This document shows positions 17,418 through 25,794 of a stretch of DNA of 64,000 nucleotides, one piece after another; the stretch's first letter is position 1; the number at the start of each line of letters is the position of its first letter. The DNA comes from Pontibacter flavimaris (GTDB taxonomy: Bacteria > Bacteroidota > Bacteroidia > Cytophagales > Hymenobacteraceae), in the NCBI RefSeq assembly GCF_001907195.1, contig NZ_LVWA01000010.1:1-64000 (forward strand). The letters run 5' to 3'. The position numbers were made by a program, and so were the translations under genes. The notes under the pieces were generated by a model, which saw nothing but the letters and a program-made list of their open reading frames with translations, did not search any database and was not told the origin of the DNA.

Positions 17418-18668
17418 ATGATCGACATCGATAAATGGACCGAGATATACAACACCGTCAAGAAGCACAAGCTGCGCACGGCACTGACGGCTTTTGGCGT
17501 GTTCTGGGGCATTTTTATGCTGGTGGTATTGCTGGGCGCGGGCAAAGGACTGGAGAACGGCATCACCAGCGAGTTTAACATCGCCAAAAACGCCGTGTTT
17601 ATCTGGACGCAACGCACCAGCGTGCCTTATATGGGCATGAACGCCGGCCGCACCATCCAGCTGACGAACGACGATGTGGATGCCATCCGGGCAAGTATAC
17701 CGGAGGTGGGCGTGGTGGCTCCCAGCAGCCAACTCTGGGGCGATTTTTCGGTGAACTACAAAGACAAGAGCTCGGCCTTCACAGTAAATGGCGAAACGCC
17801 CGACATGCTTTCTGTAAAGCCGATGAAGGTGAAAACCGGTCGTTTCGTGAACGAGATCGACATGCAGGAGAAGCGCAAAATAGCCGTGGTGGGGCCCCGC
17901 GTGCTGGAGGTGCTCTTCCCCAACGAGAAACACCCGATAGGCAAGTATATCAGTATCAAGGGCAGCTACTTTCAGGTAGTGGGCACTTTTGAGCCCGTGG
18001 GCAAGGGCGAGGACGTGGTGGAGGACGCCAAGGTGATCTACATCCCGCTCACGGCCCTGCAGCAAACCTATAACCAGGTAAACAAAGTGGGCTTTATGGC
18101 CATGGTGCCCAAGCCGGGCGTGCCTGCTGCCCTGATAGAGGAGAAAACCAAAGCCCTGCTGATGCAGCGCCACCGCGTAGCCCCCACCGATTTGAAAGCC
18201 TTTGGCTCGGCCAACGTGGAGAAGGAGTTCCAGGAAGTACAAGGACTGTTTGCCGGCATTGCCGGTTTTAGCTGGCTGGTAAGTATAGGCACCATCGTGG
18301 CGGGCATCATCGGGGTGGGCAATATCATGTTGATCGTGGTTAAGGAGCGCACCAAGGAGATCGGTATCCGCAAGGCGCTTGGGGCCACGCCGCTCTCCAT
18401 CATCAGCCTGATCATCCAGGAATCGATCGTGATAACCGGGCTGGCAGGTTATGTGGGCTTGCTGGCCGGCACCGGCATTATCGCCCTCATCGAATATGTG
18501 ATGCGGGAAAACGACGTGCAGGCGGGCTTCTTCGGCATCCCGGAGGTAAACCCGGGCATTGCCCTGACAGCTACCGTGCTGCTGGTGGTAACCGGCGCGT
18601 TGGCAGGCCTGATTCCGGCCACCAAAGCCGCCCGGGTAAACCCGGTAGTGGCGCTCAAAGACGAGTAA
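17418..18668 (+). CDS. ABC transporter permease, MacB/FtsX type (second paralogue)
   Basis: 416 aa, the same architecture as the preceding gene: an N-terminal helix with LTAFGVFWGIFMLVVLLGAG, a large extracytoplasmic domain, and a C-terminal FtsX domain with three helices and EIGIRKALGATPLSI. The two N-termini (DIDKW, then LRTxLTAFGVFWGIFMLV) are nearly superimposable. The pair therefore arose by tandem duplication and probably forms a heterodimer, whereas classical MacB is a homodimer. The start ATG lies in AAAAGTATG. The next gene is a four-helix-bundle protein inserted before the adaptor. Confidence 0.92.
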   Translation: MIDIDKWTEIYNTVKKHKLRTALTAFGVFWGIFMLVVLLGAGKGLENGITSEFNIAKNAVFIWTQRTSVPYMGMNAGRTIQLTNDDVDAIRASIPEVGVVAPSSQLWGDFSVNYKDKSSAFTVNGETPDMLSVKPMKVKTGRFVNEIDMQEKRKIAVVGPRVLEVLFPNEKHPIGKYISIKGSYFQVVGTFEPVGKGEDVVEDAKVIYIPLTALQQTYNQVNKVGFMAMVPKPGVPAALIEEKTKALLMQRHRVAPTDLKAFGSANVEKEFQEVQGLFAGIAGFSWLVSIGTIVAGIIGVGNIMLIVVKERTKEIGIRKALGATPLSIISLIIQESIVITGLAGYVGLLAGTGIIALIEYVMRENDVQAGFFGIPEVNPGIALTATVLLVVTGALAGLIPATKAARVNPVVALKDE

Positions 18669-18707
18669 TTTCAGTTAACAATGATCATTTAACGATTAAC
18701 AATCATA

Positions 18708-19076
18708 ATGCACATGAAGGAGAATGTACTTTACAACAAAGCATATGCTTTTGCAATCAGGGTGGTAAGAGCTTACCAGTACCTGGGGCAGGAAAAACGG
18801 GAGTTTATACTTGCCAAGCAGCTGCTGCGTAGCGGTACATCCATCGGCGCGAATGTGGCAGAGGCCAACGGCGCGATCTCAGATGCGGAGTTCTCCTCCA
18901 AACTTTCCATTGCTTATAAGGAATGTCTGGAGACGAAATACTGGACTGACCTGCTAAAGGATACAGGGTATATTGACGAGAAGCAGCACCGAAGCTTGTT
19001 TACGGATGCTGATGAATTAGGCAAAATGCTCTTCTCAAGTATAAGAACCACGAGAGGCATCAAAACTGATAAATGA
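18708..19076 (+). CDS. four-helix bundle protein (23S rRNA intervening-sequence family)
   Basis: A 122-aa helical protein with the family hallmark LLRSGTSIGANVAEANGA near residues 41-58, then FSSKLSIAYKECLETKYWTDLL. The family is known from open reading frames inside 23S rRNA intervening sequences and as free-standing genes; its biochemical role is unsettled. Here it sits inside the ABC operon, between permease 2 and the adaptor. Heptamer-repeat DNA lies on both sides, and its last codons fall within the downstream repeat (19067-19094). An alternative start is ATG 18714 (MKENVLYNKAY). Confidence 0.9.
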   Translation: MHMKENVLYNKAYAFAIRVVRAYQYLGQEKREFILAKQLLRSGTSIGANVAEANGAISDAEFSSKLSIAYKECLETKYWTDLLKDTGYIDEKQHRSLFTDADELGKMLFSSIRTTRGIKTDK

Positions 19077-19094
19077 TAACTGGTAATTGATAAT
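19067..19094. repeat. heptamer array at the 3' end of the four-helix-bundle gene
   Basis: Four consecutive heptamers: TGATAAA, TGATAAC, TGGTAAT, TGATAAT. The array supplies the stop codon of the upstream gene and ends 10 nt before the adaptor ATG. A related AT-rich heptameric stretch (TTAACAA/TAACGATTAACAATCA) lies on the other side of that gene at about 18673-18704. Confidence 0.75.
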
Positions 19095-19104
19095 TGACGA
19101 CGCT

Positions 19105-20202
19105 ATGAAAAAGGTATTGTTAGGCGTATTCATCCTGATTTTCCTGGGCCTTTCGGGCTGGCTGGGCTATTACTTCTACAACAAGGCCAACACCGATCCT
19201 GTGGTGTATAAAACCGAGGCACCCTTTGAGACCGAGATCGTGAAGAAGACGGTGGCCACGGGCGCGATCGTGCCGCGCAAGGAAGTGGAGATAAAGTCGC
19301 AGGTGTCGGGTATTGTGGAGGAGCTGTACGTGGAGGCCGGCGAGCTGGTGAAAAAGGGGCAGCTGCTGGCCAAGATCCGCATCGTGCCCAACATGGTAAG
19401 CGTGAACAATGCCGAAACGCAGCTGCAGACGGCCAGGCTGAACTTTGAGGAAGCCGGGCGGGAGCTGAAGCGGTATGAGCAGCTGTATGCCGACAGGGTG
19501 ATTCCGGAGCAGGAGTTTAGAAAGTATAAAGCCGACTTCAACCTGAAGCGGGAGGCGCTCTCTGCCGCCGAAAGCAACCTGCAACTGGTGCGCGAAGGCT
19601 CCTCGCGCAAGCGCGGGCAGCAGCAATCCAACCAGGTATACTCCACCATCGATGGCATGCTGCTGGATGTGCCCGTGAAAGTGGGTACTTCCATCATCGA
19701 GCGCAACAACTTTAACGAGGGCACCACCATCGCCTCGGTGGCCGACATGCGCAGCCTCATCTTTGAGGGCAAGATCGATGAGTCGGAGGTGGGCAAACTG
19801 AAAGAGAATATGGACCTGCTGCTGACCATCGGAGCCATCGAAGGCCGGGTGTTTAACGCCAAGCTGGAGTTCATCGCCCCGAAAGGTGTGGATGAGGAGG
19901 GCTCCATCAAGTTCCCGATACGGGCGCGGGTGCTGCTGGATGAGAAGGATTTTATCCGGGCCGGCTACAGCGCCAACGCCGACATTGTGCTCGACAAGCG
20001 CGATAAGGCCCTGGCCATTAAGGAAAGTATGCTCAAGTTTGAAAAAGAGCAGCCGTACGTGGAGGTGGAGACGGCGCCGCAGCGGTTCGAGAAACGCAAG
20101 ATCAAAACCGGCATCTCCGACGGCATCAACATAGAGGTGGTATCGGGGCTGCAGAAGAACGAAAAAGTGAAAGTGCCGGAAGCCGGCACGGTGCAGATCT
20201 AA
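19105..20202 (+). CDS. HlyD/MacA-type periplasmic adaptor (membrane fusion protein)
   Basis: Membrane fusion subunit of the MacAB-like exporter, 365 aa from ATG 19105 (MKKVLLGVFILIF). An N-terminal membrane anchor (residues 3-23) is followed by a biotinyl-lipoyl-like half motif (about 55-85, IKSQVSGIVEELYVEAGELV). Next are an alpha-hairpin coiled coil with AETQLQTARLNFEEAGREL and KADFNLKREALSAAESNLQ, the second lipoyl half (STIDGMLLDVPVKVGTSI) and a beta-barrel domain. It is the last gene of the operon. No TolC-type outer-membrane channel gene is in the window, so the outer component must be shared from elsewhere. Confidence 0.92.
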   Translation: MKKVLLGVFILIFLGLSGWLGYYFYNKANTDPVVYKTEAPFETEIVKKTVATGAIVPRKEVEIKSQVSGIVEELYVEAGELVKKGQLLAKIRIVPNMVSVNNAETQLQTARLNFEEAGRELKRYEQLYADRVIPEQEFRKYKADFNLKREALSAAESNLQLVREGSSRKRGQQQSNQVYSTIDGMLLDVPVKVGTSIIERNNFNEGTTIASVADMRSLIFEGKIDESEVGKLKENMDLLLTIGAIEGRVFNAKLEFIAPKGVDEEGSIKFPIRARVLLDEKDFIRAGYSANADIVLDKRDKALAIKESMLKFEKEQPYVEVETAPQRFEKRKIKTGISDGINIEVVSGLQKNEKVKVPEAGTVQI

Positions 20203-20240
20203 GCTCTAAAAATGTGTTTGTTGTTTGTTTAAAGGGAGAG

Positions 20241-20261
20241 AGCGGGCTTTATGAGCCCGCT
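20241..20261 (+). terminator. terminator of the MacAB-like operon
   Basis: AGCGGGCT (20241-20248) and AGCCCGCT (20254-20261), with a 5-nt loop. TTTTCTGTTT follows. It lies 39 nt after the adaptor stop. Confidence 0.87.
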
Positions 20262-20416
20262 TTTTCTGTTTCCGGCCCAGTTCCCACACTACCAGAAACC
20301 TGCTGTTGGTAGCATACTTTAAATATCCTACGGAATAAGTGACAGGCAGGCACCCCAACTATTAAATGAATGGGTAAAATAAGTATAAAGTGATGTTGGA
20401 TATTTATCGTAAGATT

Positions 20417-20911
20417 ATGAAAATGAGAAGCATGAATATGTTGAAGCTGCCGGCCCTGTGCCTGGTGGTGGTGCTGAGCGGGCTGCTGGCAGCCTGCGAC
20501 GATGATGACGATGACGACAACAGCCTGGATGATGAGATTGAGTTCAACAACGTGGCGCTGACCGGGGCCAACGAGCGGCCGGTTATTGCTACGGAGGGCG
20601 CAGGAGAGATGGATGTGGTATACGACGACGTGAATAACACGCTGCGCTACACCATCACCTGGCAGCTGGGCAACCCGGACGATGCCACCACTGCCATGCA
20701 CTTTCACGGCCCTGCGGACCCCGAATCCAGCGCCCCACCTGTTATTGACATTGAGGAAGGCTTTAACCAGGGCTCCAGCGGCACCATCACTGGCAGCACC
20801 CGCCAACTAACCGAGGCCGAGGAGGACGACCTGGAGGCAGGTTTATGGTACGTGAATATCCACAGCACCACCTACCCCGCCGGGGAGATCAGGGGCAACT
20901 TGATTCCGTAG
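20417..20911 (+). CDS. CHRD-domain lipoprotein
   Basis: An exported lipoprotein of about 164 aa. The hydrophobic signal LPALCLVVVLSGLLAAC ends in the lipobox LAAC, followed by an Asp-rich spacer (seven consecutive Asp). The rest is a CHRD domain: LTGANERPV, YTITWQLG, AMHFHGPADP, and the ending AGLWYVNIHSTTYPAGEIRG, which is diagnostic. CHRD was named from chordin; in bacteria its function is undefined but it is exported. Several in-frame starts exist (20390, 20393, 20417, 20432). 20417 gives a short basic n-region before the hydrophobic core. It stands alone. Confidence 0.85.
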   Translation: MKMRSMNMLKLPALCLVVVLSGLLAACDDDDDDDNSLDDEIEFNNVALTGANERPVIATEGAGEMDVVYDDVNNTLRYTITWQLGNPDDATTAMHFHGPADPESSAPPVIDIEEGFNQGSSGTITGSTRQLTEAEEDDLEAGLWYVNIHSTTYPAGEIRGNLIP

Positions 20912-20935
20912 AAGGGCAGTTTATACTTCGGAGGT

Positions 20936-21172
20936 TCAGGTAAAGAGCCACTGCAGCAGCAAGTGGGAGGGAAGAAATACGCCTACGGGGAAGATGAGCA
21001 TCACGATGGCAAAGTATAGCTTGGCGGGAATTGTATGTTGTGGCTTTTTGCCCGGACCAAACACCCAATTGATGTTCTCCTGTGGGTCTGTGAGGAGGAA
21101 GGTGAGCACCAGCACAAAGGCAGTGTAAGCCAGTTGCAGCCAGAGCGGTATCATGCTTAGGTTAGCGTCCAT
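20936..21172 (-). CDS. small two-helix membrane protein, unknown function
   Basis: 78 aa from the ATG at 21172 (MDANLSMIPLWLQLAYTAF). Two predicted membrane helices, about residues 8-27 and 51-72, flank a short polar loop with WVFGPGKKPQH. No enzyme motif. The start codon lies in AAAGTATG, an upstream context shared by several genes here. It is divergent from the GNAT gene at 21286, with overlapping upstream DNA. I do not recognise the family. Confidence 0.65.
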   Translation of the reverse strand: MDANLSMIPLWLQLAYTAFVLVLTFLLTDPQENINWVFGPGKKPQHTIPAKLYFAIVMLIFPVGVFLPSHLLLQWLFT

Positions 21173-21285
21173 ACTTTGTGGGGAGGATGCGGCAGCATAG
21201 TATACTGCCATCGGAAGTATAAAGTATAAACTGGGCCAGTTGGAGCCAATTTTTTACCTTTGCGGTACTTATACTTACAGCAACC

Positions 21286-21780
21286 ATGGCACAGCATTAT
21301 AATACGCCTTCCGCAATACAGATTGTTGATTTCAATATTTTCTACGCGCAGGCCTTCTACGACCTCAACCACGAGTGGATCTCTACGCACTTTGTGATGG
21401 AGGAGGCCGACAACCAATCCCTCAGCGATCCGCAGGGCTATATTATCAACAAAGGCGGGCATATCCTGATGGCGCTCTTCAACGGGGAGCCGGTTGGTAC
21501 CTGTGCGCTGCTGAATGAAGGTGATGGCGTGTTTGAGCTGGCTAAAATGGCCGTGGCCCCTAAAATGCAGGGCATGAAGATCGGGAAGATGCTGGGTGAG
21601 GCCGCCATTGACCGAGCCCGCCGCGTGGGTGCCCGCAAAGTATACCTGGTCTCAAACCGCAGCCTGCTGCCCGCCCTGAACCTCTACCAGCGCCTGGGCT
21701 TTGTGGAAGTGCCAATGCCGCCAAGCATTTACGAGCGGGCAGATATTAAAATGGAGCTAGAGTTGAAGGAGGAAGTATAG
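21286..21780 (+). CDS. GNAT family N-acetyltransferase
   Basis: A 164-aa GCN5-related acetyltransferase. Motif A is clear: ELAKMAVAPKMQGMKIGKMLGEAAI (about residues 85-108), with the acetyl-CoA pyrophosphate loop QGMKIG. Motif B is VYLVSNRSLLPALNLYQRLGF. The N-terminus, with WISTHFVMEEADNQSLSDPQGYIINKGG, resembles Bacteroidota MarR-associated GNAT proteins. The acceptor is unknown. The stop codon falls in GAAGTATAG. The gene is followed by a long gene-free mosaic repeat. Confidence 0.88.
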   Translation: MAQHYNTPSAIQIVDFNIFYAQAFYDLNHEWISTHFVMEEADNQSLSDPQGYIINKGGHILMALFNGEPVGTCALLNEGDGVFELAKMAVAPKMQGMKIGKMLGEAAIDRARRVGARKVYLVSNRSLLPALNLYQRLGFVEVPMPPSIYERADIKMELELKEEV

Positions 21781-22372
21781 TTATTCTTTTCTGGCGCAAG
21801 CGTCCGCTCGTGCTTATACTTGCCATTACCTCTTTCCTGGCGCGAGTTTGCAACTCGTGCCTACTATGATGTTGGGCTTGCAGCCCAGTTGGCTTGAAAA
21901 GCTATACTTAATTCAGCTATACTTTTATACTTGCTAACTTATACTTTATACTTGCCGGTCTATACTTTCATAGCCACTGCTTTCTGCTATTTGATACAAG
22001 CTATACTTATTAGCTACTGCTGATCCTCTAGTTCCCACATACCTATCGTTGCATTTCTGACTTTGGCTCCCTCAAGGCCGGGAGGCCTCGCCTTGGGGGT
22101 AGGGGCCCTCGATAAGGGCATCGCGCTGGGAGCTTTTCCTGCCCTCGTTCCTCGGGCTGCCTCGCTATCGCTCAGCACCAGAAAAACTCGCATAGGCGCT
22201 CTTTGTCGAGGGCCCCTACCCCCACCCAAAGGCTGGAATCAGATTCGTTAGCTGCTGCTATGCAACTTGAACCAAAGTCCCCCTTTGAAGGGGGTAGGGG
22301 GATGATAATCGTGTGCTGAACATTCCCCGCCTTGGCCAAGAAGGGGTTAGGGGTGGTTGGACCCGCCGGTGT
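21781..22372 (+). repeat. mosaic intergenic repeat, copy A
   Basis: A gene-free stretch of about 590 nt made of recurring modules. In order they are: palindrome GGCGCAAGCG...CGTGC (21793-21813); palindrome around GAGTTTGCAACTC (21839-21860); eight TATACTT words between 21815 and 22008; a 21-bp module starting TAGCTACTGC (22011-22031, identical at 39425-39445); a GC-rich module with ATCGCGCTG and GGCGCTCTTTGTCGAGGGCCCC (about 22066-22240); TGCAACTTGAACC; a 29-bp palindromic unit (22277-22305); and AGGGGTGGTTGGACC. The same modules recur in the same order at about 39.2 kb and, reversed, at about 52.0 kb. No reading frame is conserved among copies. Confidence 0.85.
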
Positions 22373-24844
22373 CTAAAACTCCTCCTCTTCCCCACCGCCA
22401 TTCTGCTCGCGTTGCTCATTCTGGCGGTTACGGCGGTCGCTGTCGTCGCTATTGAGGCGGTAGGTGAAGCCCAGGTACACAATGCGGCTCTGGCGGCGGT
22501 TTTGGATATCGGAGCGGAACGTGGGCCCGTAGCTTAGGAAGTCGAAGCGGCGCGTGTTAAACAAATCCGACACGCGGAGCGAAACAGTGCCCTTCTTCTT
22601 GAGTACATCCTTTTTCATGCCCAGGTCGGCGCTGAACATCTGCTCCATACGCCCCTGAATGTCGTTGGAGGGGGCACGGTAGAAGCCGGAGAGCTGTATG
22701 TCCAGGTCTTTCCACACGGTCATGTTGGAGTTGAGCTTGGCATTCCAGCTCAGTTGGGAGTTGCTCAATTCGGTGTCGTCTTGCGTAGTACTTAGCTCGG
22801 TTCGAAAGCCAGACCAGCTTGCATTCAGGCGCCACCACTTGGTGATAGGGTAATTGGTGCCCAGCTCCAGGCCATAGGATCTGTTATCCGACAGGTTGAT
22901 GAAGGTTGTTTCTGTGCCCGGTTCCCCAGTCGCTCTCACAACAGTGGGGGAGGGCATCCGGAAGCGCTCAATCTCGTCGGTAGTGTGGCGGTAAAACACA
23001 GTGGCGTTAAACGAGGCCTGCCCCCAGTAGCGCAGGTAGCCCAGCTCCAGCGAGTTCACGAACTCCGGGTCGAGTTTGGGGTTGCCGTAGGAGAGGTTGT
23101 ACCTGTCGGATTGGTCTACAAACGGGTTCAGGAAGCGGCTGCGCGGCCTGTTGATGCGGCGGCTGTAGCTGAACTGCAGTTTGTTATCCTCATCAAAATC
23201 GTTGGTGATGAAGAACGTGGGGAAGAGGCTGAAATAGTTGTTCTGGTAGGTGTCGTCGGTGTTGCGCAGGTCCGATTTAGTGATCGTATGTTCGGCCCGC
23301 ACGCCTACCTGGTAAGTTATACTTTTATACTTGTTGCTGTAGTTGGTGTAGAGGGAGTATACCTGCTGGTCATACACAAAATGGTTGCTTTGGGTGGTGT
23401 CGTATTCCATCTGGCTGGTTTCCATGTTCTGGTTAAAGAAGCGGGAGTCCTCATCCAACTGCTCGTAGGATGTTCTGAGTCCCGCCTCCAGCCGGCTGTT
23501 CTCCGAGAAGGGGTGCACGTAGTCGGCCTTGGTCACCAACTCATAGTTCTTGTCATCTACCAGTGTTTTCTGTAGTTCAGCCAAGGGAGAGGGGCCAATT
23601 TCTCTTTCATCAAACAGGGCTACCTCATCGTCCACGTTGGCGTTGTAGACCACGTCAGCCGTCAGCTCCTGGCCTTTGCGGTCGAAGGTCTGGCGGTAGC
23701 CCAATGTCAGGTCCAGGGCGCGCTCGTCCTCCACCTCGCGGGCATCGCGGGTGCGGGTGCTCTGCAGCAGGCGGTTCTCGTCCAGGAAGCGGTAGCGGAT
23801 GTTGTTAGAGCTCTCGTCCTCTCCAAAACGGTACAGCGCCGAGGCCGACAAAGTATGCTTGGGCGTGAGGTAATAATCGGCACCCAGCCGGAAATTGTGG
23901 GAAAGGTCGGTGCTGTTGCGCTCGCCTTCCTGCAGGCGGTAGCTGGTGCTGTCTAGCTGTCCGGCATCGTTTAGGTAAAAGTTGGTGGTGTTGTTCTGCT
24001 GCGTACCGGGCCGGGTGCGCTGTCGGAAATCATACCCGCCAAACAGCGACCATTTGTTGTAGCGGTAGTTCAGGTTAAGCGCGGTGTTGTAGTTGTCGTA
24101 GGTGCCGGCCGTGATGGAGGCCGAGCCGTTAAAACCAGGCTTCTTCTCCTTTTTCAGCACCAGGTTGATAATGCCCGAGGTGCCCTCCGGGTTATACTTG
24201 GACGATGGGTTGGTGATGAGCTCAATGCTCTCGATCATATTGGCCGGAATCTGGTCCAGCGGGATTTCGGAAAGGGCCGAGCGTTTGCCGTCTATCAGGA
24301 TGGTCACGTTGGCGCTGCCGCGCATGCTTACGTTGCCGTCTATGTCCACGTCCACAGAAGGCAGGTTCTGCATCACCTCGGCCACCGTGCCACTCTGCGC
24401 GTTCAGGTCCTGGCTTACGTTTACCACGCGCTTGTCCAGCTCAAAGTCCACCAGCTGCCGCTGCGCCACCACCTCCACCTCGCCCAACTGGGTGGCAGTG
24501 GCCTTCAGGGTGATATTACCCAAGGCTGCCTCCGGCTTGTCAGGGCTAATGCTGATGTTCGGAACAAACTTATTTGGATAGCCCACCATGGAGGCCCGCA
24601 GCACGAAGCGGCCGGAGGGGACACTTTCAAGTATAAACACGCCTTCCATGTCGGTGGTGGCGCCGGTTACCAGGCTGGAATCGGGTAGGGTAAGCAGCAC
24701 CACGTTGGCAAAGCCGAGGGGTTTTTTGCTGCCAGCATCCAGGAGCTTGCCGCTCACCTTGCCAGTAGCCTGGTTCTGTGCTGAAAGCATCGCCGGCGAA
24801 AGTATAAACAGGGAGCAAAGTATAAACCGAAAGTAAGTCTTCAT
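22373..24844 (-). CDS. TonB-dependent receptor family protein (outer membrane beta-barrel)
   Basis: An outer-membrane protein, 823 aa from ATG 24844 (MKTYFRFILCSLF, signal peptide ending MLSAQ). It has a carboxypeptidase-like beta-sandwich domain (about residues 28-110, GKVSGKLLDAGSKKPLGFANVVLL), a plug (VAEVMQNLPSVDVDIDGNVSMRG, then ILIDGK and SIELITNPSSKYNPEGTSGIINLVLKK) and a large barrel. It matches the Bacteroidota outer-membrane beta-barrel family and not SusC, as there is no SusD partner. The substrate is unknown. The C-terminal tail is Arg/Asn/Glu-rich after the last strand (VYLGFTYRL), which is unusual for a barrel that normally ends in an aromatic residue. Confidence 0.9.
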   Translation of the reverse strand: MKTYFRFILCSLFILSPAMLSAQNQATGKVSGKLLDAGSKKPLGFANVVLLTLPDSSLVTGATTDMEGVFILESVPSGRFVLRASMVGYPNKFVPNISISPDKPEAALGNITLKATATQLGEVEVVAQRQLVDFELDKRVVNVSQDLNAQSGTVAEVMQNLPSVDVDIDGNVSMRGSANVTILIDGKRSALSEIPLDQIPANMIESIELITNPSSKYNPEGTSGIINLVLKKEKKPGFNGSASITAGTYDNYNTALNLNYRYNKWSLFGGYDFRQRTRPGTQQNNTTNFYLNDAGQLDSTSYRLQEGERNSTDLSHNFRLGADYYLTPKHTLSASALYRFGEDESSNNIRYRFLDENRLLQSTRTRDAREVEDERALDLTLGYRQTFDRKGQELTADVVYNANVDDEVALFDEREIGPSPLAELQKTLVDDKNYELVTKADYVHPFSENSRLEAGLRTSYEQLDEDSRFFNQNMETSQMEYDTTQSNHFVYDQQVYSLYTNYSNKYKSITYQVGVRAEHTITKSDLRNTDDTYQNNYFSLFPTFFITNDFDEDNKLQFSYSRRINRPRSRFLNPFVDQSDRYNLSYGNPKLDPEFVNSLELGYLRYWGQASFNATVFYRHTTDEIERFRMPSPTVVRATGEPGTETTFINLSDNRSYGLELGTNYPITKWWRLNASWSGFRTELSTTQDDTELSNSQLSWNAKLNSNMTVWKDLDIQLSGFYRAPSNDIQGRMEQMFSADLGMKKDVLKKKGTVSLRVSDLFNTRRFDFLSYGPTFRSDIQNRRQSRIVYLGFTYRLNSDDSDRRNRQNEQREQNGGGEEEEF

Positions 24845-24864
24845 CATAGTTCTTATAAAATCCG

Positions 24865-24872
24865 CAAAAGTA
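24865..24872 (-). promoter_or_regulatory. -7 box of the TonB receptor gene
   Basis: Minus-strand TACTTTTG (TAnnTTTG) lies about 20 nt before the ATG at 24844. It overlaps the AAGTATA word (CAAAAGTATA on the plus strand). A clear -33 TTTG is not seen at the ideal distance. Confidence 0.5.
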
Positions 24873-25029
24873 TAAAAGGCAGCCAGCGGAGCGGCGGGTG
24901 AAGGCTCCGTTTGTATATAGTGCGACAAGCGGGAAGGGTGAAAGTTTAAAGCTGGTGCAAATTTTTCGGCGAAAAAACGTGCATGGCTTCGGGAGCAGGG
25001 CGACCGCTGCGGATGGCAAGGCAAAAAAT

Positions 25030-25055
25030 GGAGCACCAGCCGTGACCAGTGCTCC
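25030..25055 (-). terminator. terminator after the SpoU methyltransferase gene
   Basis: GGAGCAC (25030-25036) pairs with GTGCTCC (25049-25055). The minus-strand transcript then runs into ATTTTTT (25023-25029). It lies 24 nt past the methyltransferase stop. Confidence 0.77.
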
Positions 25056-25078
25056 GGTGTTTATACTTTACGGCAGTT

Positions 25079-25618
25079 TTATACTTGCCGTGGCAGCGTT
25101 TTGCTCAGAAAATCCCACACCACCACGCCGGTGGCCACCGAGATGTTGAGCGAGTGCTTGGTGCCGAACTGCGGAATCTCCAGCACAAAATCAGACTGGT
25201 TGATGACCTCCTGCTCCACGCCGAATACCTCATTGCCCAGCACCAGCGCATACTTTTGCCCGGGCTCCGGCGCAAATTCATTTAATTTTATACTTCTCTC
25301 GGCCTGCTCCACCGAACCAATTTTATACCCCTGCGCCTTCAGCTCCTTTACCAATTCCAGCGTGTCGGGCACGTGCTCCCATTCCACCGACTCGGTAGCG
25401 CCCAGGGCGGTTTTCTCAATGTCGCGGTGCGGGGGCTTGCCTGTGATGCCGCAGAGGTATACTTTTTCGGCCATAAAGGCATCGGCCGTGCGGAAAACGG
25501 ACCCCACGTTGTTGAGGCTGCGCACATTATCCAGCACCAAGACTAACGGTATTTTTTTCTTATTTTTGAATTCTTCAACCGAGTCGCGGTTGAGGTCGTC
25601 CATCGAGAGTTTGCGCAT
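25079..25618 (-). CDS. SpoU/TrmH-family RNA 2'-O-methyltransferase
   Basis: 179 aa. SAM-dependent RNA ribose methyltransferase of the SPOUT class. Motif 1 is LDNVRSLNNVGSVFRTADAF (catalytic Asn/Arg), motif 2 is ALVLGNEVFGVEQEV, and motif 3 is EIPQFGTKHSLNISVATGVVVWDF, forming the trefoil-knot SAM site. Probable target tRNA (Gm18-like) or 23S rRNA; not decidable from sequence. ATG 25618 (MRKLSMDDLNRD) is preferred to the upstream 25717 start. The upstream DNA holds three copies of GACAAAGGAC (about 25626-25658), possible spacer repeats. Confidence 0.9.
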   Translation of the reverse strand: MRKLSMDDLNRDSVEEFKNKKKIPLVLVLDNVRSLNNVGSVFRTADAFMAEKVYLCGITGKPPHRDIEKTALGATESVEWEHVPDTLELVKELKAQGYKIGSVEQAERSIKLNEFAPEPGQKYALVLGNEVFGVEQEVINQSDFVLEIPQFGTKHSLNISVATGVVVWDFLSKTLPRQV

Positions 25619-25794
25619 GTTTTGTTGACAAAGGACTGTTTGACAAAGGACAAAGGACTCAGCGTACTTTGCCGCTGCAAAGGTCCGGCGAAGATGGCAG
25701 AAATCAAACCGCAGCAAAACTGTTCCATGGCTGCATGGTTAGATTAATGGGGAAGTATAAAGTATAAATGCTTCCTATCTAGGCCAACTCGCTC

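Noticed and set aside
18708..19076. The four-helix-bundle gene as an accessory (Avd-like) gene of a diversity-generating retroelement
   Set aside because: No reverse transcriptase and no template/variable repeat pair occurs in the window; the IVS-type family is the simpler assignment.
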